This document shows positions 58,897 through 64,000 of a stretch of DNA of 64,000 nucleotides, in pieces. Within the stretch, counting starts at the first letter, position 1; the number at the start of each line of letters is the position of its first letter. The translations under genes were made by a program, and so were the position numbers. Under the pieces are notes generated by a model that saw nothing but the letters and a program-made list of their open reading frames with translations, did no database searches and was not told the origin of the DNA. This DNA is from Agrypnia vestita (lineage: Eukaryota; Arthropoda; Insecta; Trichoptera; Phryganeidae). Location: contig JADDOH010023017.1 in assembly GCA_016648135.1 (NCBI GenBank), forward strand, positions 23,856-87,855, written 5' to 3'.

Positions 58897-59334
58897 ATCA
58901 ATGAGGTCAGTTATGTCATCAATGAAGGCTTCTATCACTTTTTATATCTGGTTATCTGTAATAATCTTACGCAGTATAAATTGCCGTGATATTTTTGATT
59001 TTGCTATCCGCATCCTTTCGGTTGTCATTTTGAATAAAATATTATATGGATTTTTCGGTTTGAGTAATAAACTATATATAGATTGAGGTGAACGTTTATT
59101 ATTTTTTATGTTACTTGAAAAGAGTTTTAATTTTTTTATTTTTTTTTATTTTTACATCTCAGACCCACAAAACATCACATTGATATTTGTCTGTAGGTGC
59201 ATCAATACATATATTGAAAACAATATGTAAATAAATAAATGTTTAATTGAACTTTATTCATATAATCTCGTGAATTTATACAAATGGACAACATTTCAGA
59301 ATTTTCAAATCATTTAATAGAAAATGATCAAACT

Positions 59335-59615
59335 TTTATTAAAAAATATTGTATGCATTTCGCATGTTAATGATGTTGGTCTTTTATTGAATTGGATGTT
59401 TGGGATCTATAAAAATAACTACGGCATCGAAATATAAACAAGTAACTAAATTCAACAGCCAGTCTCATCCTTAAAATATTTTTAAGTATCTTTTATCATA
59501 ATAATTTTTTGTTAAGGATCAGTTTTTATCTTCCTGGCGAATGAAATTATGGGTTCTAAAACCGGTTCATGGAATCTATAAACTCGAGTGGTTAAGTAAA
59601 CAACTTTCCTTATTA
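59335..59615 (+). repeat. Dispersed repeat R4, copy 2
   Basis: 'catgttaatgatgttggtct', 'aaaaccggttcat' and 'tctataaactcgagtggtt' correspond to 52530-52890. Confidence 0.5.
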
Positions 59616-59619
59616 ATGT

Positions 59620-61085
59620 GATTAAAATGAATTACCACAGCGTATTTGCAGCGAATACTAAAATTATGTGTATATTTATTATTATATAAGTTACAAATTA
59701 ATGGTGATCTATAACTGGTAGCTAAGCAGCTACTAGTATTACGGTAGATTCTAAATTATATTATTGAAGGAATAGAAATTTCATGTAATAAATTTATAAA
59801 ATTATCCTTCGTAAAGTTACACATTATAATAAAATAGAATAAAATAATCTTAAATCTTCTGGTAAACATAAACTATAGGTACATCTGTTTGCATAAATGT
59901 ATCAACACGCTTTGCTGTGTTTCTCTGAAAGTGTAATGATTTACTATTTCAGGTCACCTAATAATAGCTTCATCGTGATGTCTTATGCCTCGATTTAGAT
60001 TAGGAGGCAGCCCTCTTTTTCCCTCCCAATATTTTAGGATATCAACCCTTATCGAGTGCCGGTTAAGCCCGTCATAAAATTTTCGATGCTCTTTCGAGAA
60101 TGAAAACTGATACTCAAAATAAACATACATATATTATTTTCAAAATCGAAGTGATTAATGTCGAGTGCTGAACTCCGATAAATATTTATTTTGCACAGGG
60201 GACTAAGTAAATCGTGTTAGCATATATTGAGAATTTAAATTAATTACAATAGTAAAAGGGGTGTTTACTTATGTGGAATGCCGGTTGGGATCCGAGGAGA
60301 GCGTGTGACAAGTTTTTGAGTGATTATTGATGGTGGCCGTTCAGATATGCGCAAATACTTCCTGTTTGCACAGGTCACAACTTACGTATGTGCAGACCTT
60401 TCTGCATTATGTACATTTATTTTTTTCAAATTACCAAATATTTTTCATTCATAAGCAAAAAATATCAAATCAATTAGAAAGATATACAAAAAAAAACTAT
60501 CGAAAATATATTTCTGTTTCAGAGGACAGGGTGTAAAATGAATTGTCATAAGTCATTTTAAATATTAAAGAACTACGTTGTAAAGATGTTCTTAGGTTTT
60601 CACGGCCATTCAGAATCTTCTTTGTTGTAATCTTATTGAAATGTAATATTCTAATGATTTTACTGCATGACTATGCAACAATTATTTTATTTATAATGAT
60701 TATTAAAAACTATACCTTTTGTAATTTTGTCTTTTTGCATTGTATTATAATGTAGAATAATACAATCTTAAAAAATGAGACACGGACAGAGAAAATCCAG
60801 AGAGAGAAGTATAATAATTAATTCATCTAATTACTTTCAAATATAAGTGACCTACGTCGCAAACTTAAAACTTCACAATAATACATTGGCGTTTTCATTA
60901 TAAAAAAATTAAACATCTATTTGAAATATATTATTCATCCTTTGACATTATTGATATGGCATAAAAATTAATACCTACTTAAAAATAGTTTCTGTAAATT
61001 TATAAGTCACAGTCAACAATTTTATACATGGCTCAAAGAACGATTCAACAAAACATTGTAAACTTTTTTTAAATGAGTTTTTTAA
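59620..61085. other. AT-rich DNA without gene
   Basis: Nothing recognised; it would be first-intron sequence if the exon at 61.1 kb is real. Confidence 0.4.
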
Positions 61086-61093
61086 ATACGTAC

Positions 61094-61400
61094 CTTCCGC
61101 TTTGAAACAGCAATCACCGGGTTGTCACTCACATCAATCCTACTCGTCGCATCGTCTGACACGCTTCAAAACAACGACAATAACTGGGGAACTTGCGGGC
61201 GGCCGCGCGGCCTGGGCGCGATCTGATCGTCGCGAGAGCTTCGGTCGCACTGGCGGGGGAGCGGCTCTGCGCCTCTGTGGCCCCTCTACGCCTCCGTGGC
61301 CCCTCTACGCCTCGCGGGGCAGGCTTAACTCGCTGCTACGAACCGGGGACCAGGTATCCGAGTCTGCCGCGAATGCGAGGATTTTAATTCATTGCTCATC
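61094..61400 (-). other. Candidate non-coding first exon/CpG-rich promoter
   Basis: The segment is strongly GC- and CpG-rich (about 61150-61380) in an AT-rich window. On the minus strand it ends AGCGGAAG|GTACGT at 61094/61093, a consensus splice donor. ATGs in the exon are followed quickly by stops, so it would be 5' UTR. A 19-bp tandem repeat (ggcgtagaggggccac core; 61272-61309) lies inside. The plus-strand frame of 105 codons is a by-product of base composition. No TATA box is seen, as usual for CpG-rich promoters. Confidence 0.45.
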
Positions 61401-61404
61401 GGCT

Positions 61405-62125
61405 CAGCAATTAAGATGAAAATATTAAATCATTTGCAGATCTGCTGTTATCAATAAATTGTGGGCTTAATTTGCTTTGTGTACCCATTTAAATTATACT
61501 TAGAATTTGTTAAATAAACAAACTCTTATTTCTGCATTATTAAACAACCGTTTTTATTTCAATTAATCCACATTTAATCATACTTTATATCTCAAAAAAA
61601 TTTATCGTTTCGGAGGTAAGTTCACAGAACTCCTTAATCACAAATACGAAAATAAAAACGTTTTGTGTTTTCATTCTACTTATTTAATCTTAAAATTGAT
61701 AATTTCCTCGTAAGGAGAAACGCACCTCATAATAATTGAAAATTTAGAACTAAAAAACAAGTGTGATTTTATTTTCATGTCTCAAAAAATTATAACCAAT
61801 AAATAAATACATGTATGAATGTATGTCATGTTATATTGGGCATAATCGTATCAAAATAGATAGAAACTATCGATTTTTAAAAAATAACAAACGAACTATT
61901 TAAAAAAAAATCTTCTTGTACATATTTAGGGATTTGTTTTATTGAATAAATTAACTAATAATATTCTCACAGATGTTCAGAATAGCTCAGAATATAAAAT
62001 GTATTCAGCTACAGAAATTTTTGTTTTTGTGTTGAAATATTAAGGTGGTTACGTGGTAAAGAATCACTTACTATCAGTATTTCACATTCATATAATCATT
62101 TCTCTATGAAATTTTTAGAATTGAA
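61405..62125. other. AT-rich DNA without gene
   Basis: Upstream flank of the candidate exon; no motif recognised. Confidence 0.45.
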
Positions 62126-62139
62126 TCAAGTAGAAGATA

Positions 62140-62369
62140 AATAATGAAATAAAACAATGAACTTTCTTTTTTTCCACTTATATTTGAGCACTTGTTTCAC
62201 TACAAGACTGATTCTTAATTCACCTGATGAAGGAAACGAACGTTTCCGAAACATGTAGTGAAACAAGTGCTCAAATATAAGTTGAAAAAAAACAAAGTTC
62301 ATTGTTTTATTTTATTATTTGTTCATAATGGATTTCCATAAACTTAACGCCGAAACATTCAATTACTTG
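62140..62369 (+). mobile_element. Palindromic Penelope-type retroposon with hammerhead-like core
   Basis: The 230-bp insertion is flanked by the exact 14-bp direct repeat tcaagtagaagata (62126-62139 and 62370-62383). Arms of about 65 bp (62140-62204 and 62254-62319) differ at only a few positions. The centre contains CTGATGA (62224), a 6-bp helix ggaaac/gtttcc with loop gaac, and GAAAC (62248). Downstream comes a leader and an ATG at 62328 opening MDFHKLNAETFNYL before the TSD. I read it as the 3' end of a Penelope-like transcript, copied with an inverted segment. Confidence 0.75.
62224..62252 (+). ncRNA. Hammerhead-like ribozyme half core
   Basis: CTGATGA, A, then helix II (GGAAAC-gaac-GTTTCC), then GAAAC. 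The adjoining arms would form helix III. The position expected for the conserved U of the cleavage triplet reads A (…acaaGAC), so this copy is probably inactive. Confidence 0.5.
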
Positions 62370-62389
62370 TCAAGTAGAAGATACATTGG

Positions 62390-64000
62390 ATTTCGCCTCA
62401 TCTTATTTTTCTTTCTCTGACATCATATCCAACATCTTGCCTGATCACTACTTTTTTAGATAGTAAAAAAATGGTTTATTAAAATAAATAGATTTTAATT
62501 TATTTTAAGTAGGTACATTATGTTCTCCATTACATATTTATAAAAAATTTTAATGTTGGATTATAAAATAATTTTGAACCAAGACAATAAATATTGGTCT
62601 TCATTTCACCCGGATTTGGGCACTTAGGCAGCTTCAAAAGAAGCTTACTTTTTATGATGGGATTTTACGAACAGAGTCTTAAAAAAACATTTTTCTTATT
62701 TAGTTTCAAAATATGAAGACGCTCGGAATACCATCATTGAAATATGATAGTATTAAAAATCATTCAAATATAATACCTTCTTAATAAGAAATATGTCTAT
62801 AAAATAAAATGATGTTTTCCATATTACCTATTAATTAGTTACCGTCCCCTTTCTATGCATGTTTACTTATTAATTAAAGTCAATTCCATAATTTGAAGCC
62901 AACTCCCTGAAAGAAGTAATAAATATATTTTCTAAGTTAGTTTCCTCTCCTCCTCGGCCTCCAAAGCCTCAACAGATTTACATCGATCATGACCAGGAGA
63001 CCTCAAAACCATGCTTGTTGCGGTTTAAAAACTTAAAAATAAAAAAAGTAAAAAAAATTTTCTACGCGCAAAGAAATCTACCTGATCTGAAATTATTTTA
63101 TTTATCATAATTTTAATAAATTAAATTTGGTAATTTAGCTGTATTTAAAAATGTTATTAAATTTATAATTATTAAGATCGAAAAAAAATTAATGATACAC
63201 GATTTTACAATAAAAATTCATTCGCAGATTAGCATTTTTGATAAACAGTACATTTAGAAATATTAATGCAATCATATTAACAATTTAATTCAATATGGTG
63301 TAATTGGCTGGGGAGGAACGTATAAAAACATCCTGCAGACATTAAAAATTATACGAAAATTGATCATAAAAATAATTTTAATAATAATTAATAATTCAAA
63401 ATAATTTTATATTCTAATATATATATAAAATTAAGATAACATATCCTACGGAATTACTGTTCAAAGAATTCAAGGTCCCAATTTAGATAGAATATATAAA
63501 ACCAATTCAATATTACAAATACACAAAGAAACTATCAATCAAAAAAACATAAATAGAGTTCAAGACCAAAATAGACGTAGACGTTATCATCTTTAAATAT
63601 TTCTAAAAATATTTTTTTGCATGTAAAAATAGTTATTCTTAATACACTTGTGATATTCTCCGGTTCCATACAAAAGTTTATACTTTCATAGGACTGTAAA
63701 ATATTTTTAAAAAAAATCTATCAAAATTAAATAATGTGTATCATGTATGTAAAATATTATGTAATCTTAAATATTAATAAATAAATAAAATCAGATTAGC
63801 AATTCGGACAGTTCAAATTCAGAAAATGTAATATTTTAAAATGTCATAAGAGCAAATTTTTTTATTTCATATTGGTGTAAGGCAGTATGTATTCTTAAAT
63901 ATTGTTCTCTCTCTCTTGATGTAGGTAGATACTAAAGAAACAAAAAATATGGGTAATATTCTATTCTTTGGTAATTAAAATCTTAAATTATTTTATTTCT
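62390..64000. other. AT-rich DNA without gene
   Basis: Nothing recognised to the right edge. Confidence 0.5.

Noticed and set aside
61102..61419. 105-codon plus-strand frame
   Set aside because: Composition-driven frame in a CpG-rich block with a tandem repeat; the minus-strand splice donor and absence of domains favour a non-coding exon.
1..64000. CRISPR arrays, operons, bacterial promoters/terminators
   Set aside because: No regularly spaced direct repeats with unique spacers and no prokaryotic gene organisation; the content is eukaryotic.

Overview
The window is AT-rich, intron/intergenic-type eukaryotic DNA. The transposon repertoire points to an arthropod, most likely an insect: jockey/CR1-like and RTE/Lian-like LINEs, a Penelope-like element, pogo, Tc1/mariner and hAT DNA elements, a tRNA-headed SINE and LTRs. 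The order cannot be fixed from sequence alone. There is no operon-like organisation and no intact protein-coding gene. The longest open frames (up to 278 codons) are decayed reverse transcriptases.

Layout. 0-4 kb: dispersed repeats and a SINE. 4-8 kb: an almost full-length, decayed minus-strand LINE, split by a later plus-strand LINE insertion with a 14-bp target-site duplication (TSD). 8-11 kb: a Penelope-type hammerhead-like motif, a Penelope GIY-YIG remnant and a hAT-like element. 12-14 kb: a pogo-type transposon with 24-bp terminal inverted repeats (TIRs) and TA flanks; its transposase is broken by a nested 357-bp hAT-type MITE. 14.5-16 kb: another LINE. 19.4-20.2 kb: a dispersed repeat interrupted by an internally deleted LINE. 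24.9-26.5 kb: a dead Tc1-like element. 27.9-28.4 kb: a fold-back MITE. 29.7-31.7 kb: LINE pieces and a probable solo LTR. 40-41.5 kb: a LINE tail and structured GC-rich hairpins. 44 kb: an LTR-like segment, minus strand, with a strong heat-shock element and TATA box. 45.3-46.7 kb: another decayed LINE. 48.4-49.9 kb: a GC-rich MITE, a perfect 60-bp palindrome with a hammerhead-like core, and a mariner remnant. 52.1 kb: a full-length SINE. 54.7 kb: an LTR followed by a primer-binding site. 62.1-62.4 kb: a second palindromic, hammerhead-containing retroposon with a clean 14-bp TSD.

Host-gene signals are few, all on the minus strand and all tentative. A CpG/GC-rich segment at 61.09-61.40 kb ends in a consensus splice donor and looks like a non-coding first exon. 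At 39.42-39.46 kb a 14-codon ATG exon has a good start context and a donor (GTAATT). They could belong to one gene with a long first intron, but that is inference.

The most unusual material is the pair of palindromic retroposons (49.1-49.4 and 62.1-62.4 kb). Each carries CTGANGA + hairpin + GAAAC, the conserved half of a hammerhead ribozyme core, followed by a leader and an ATG cut off after about 14-18 codons. I read them as minimal Penelope-type 3'-end copies.
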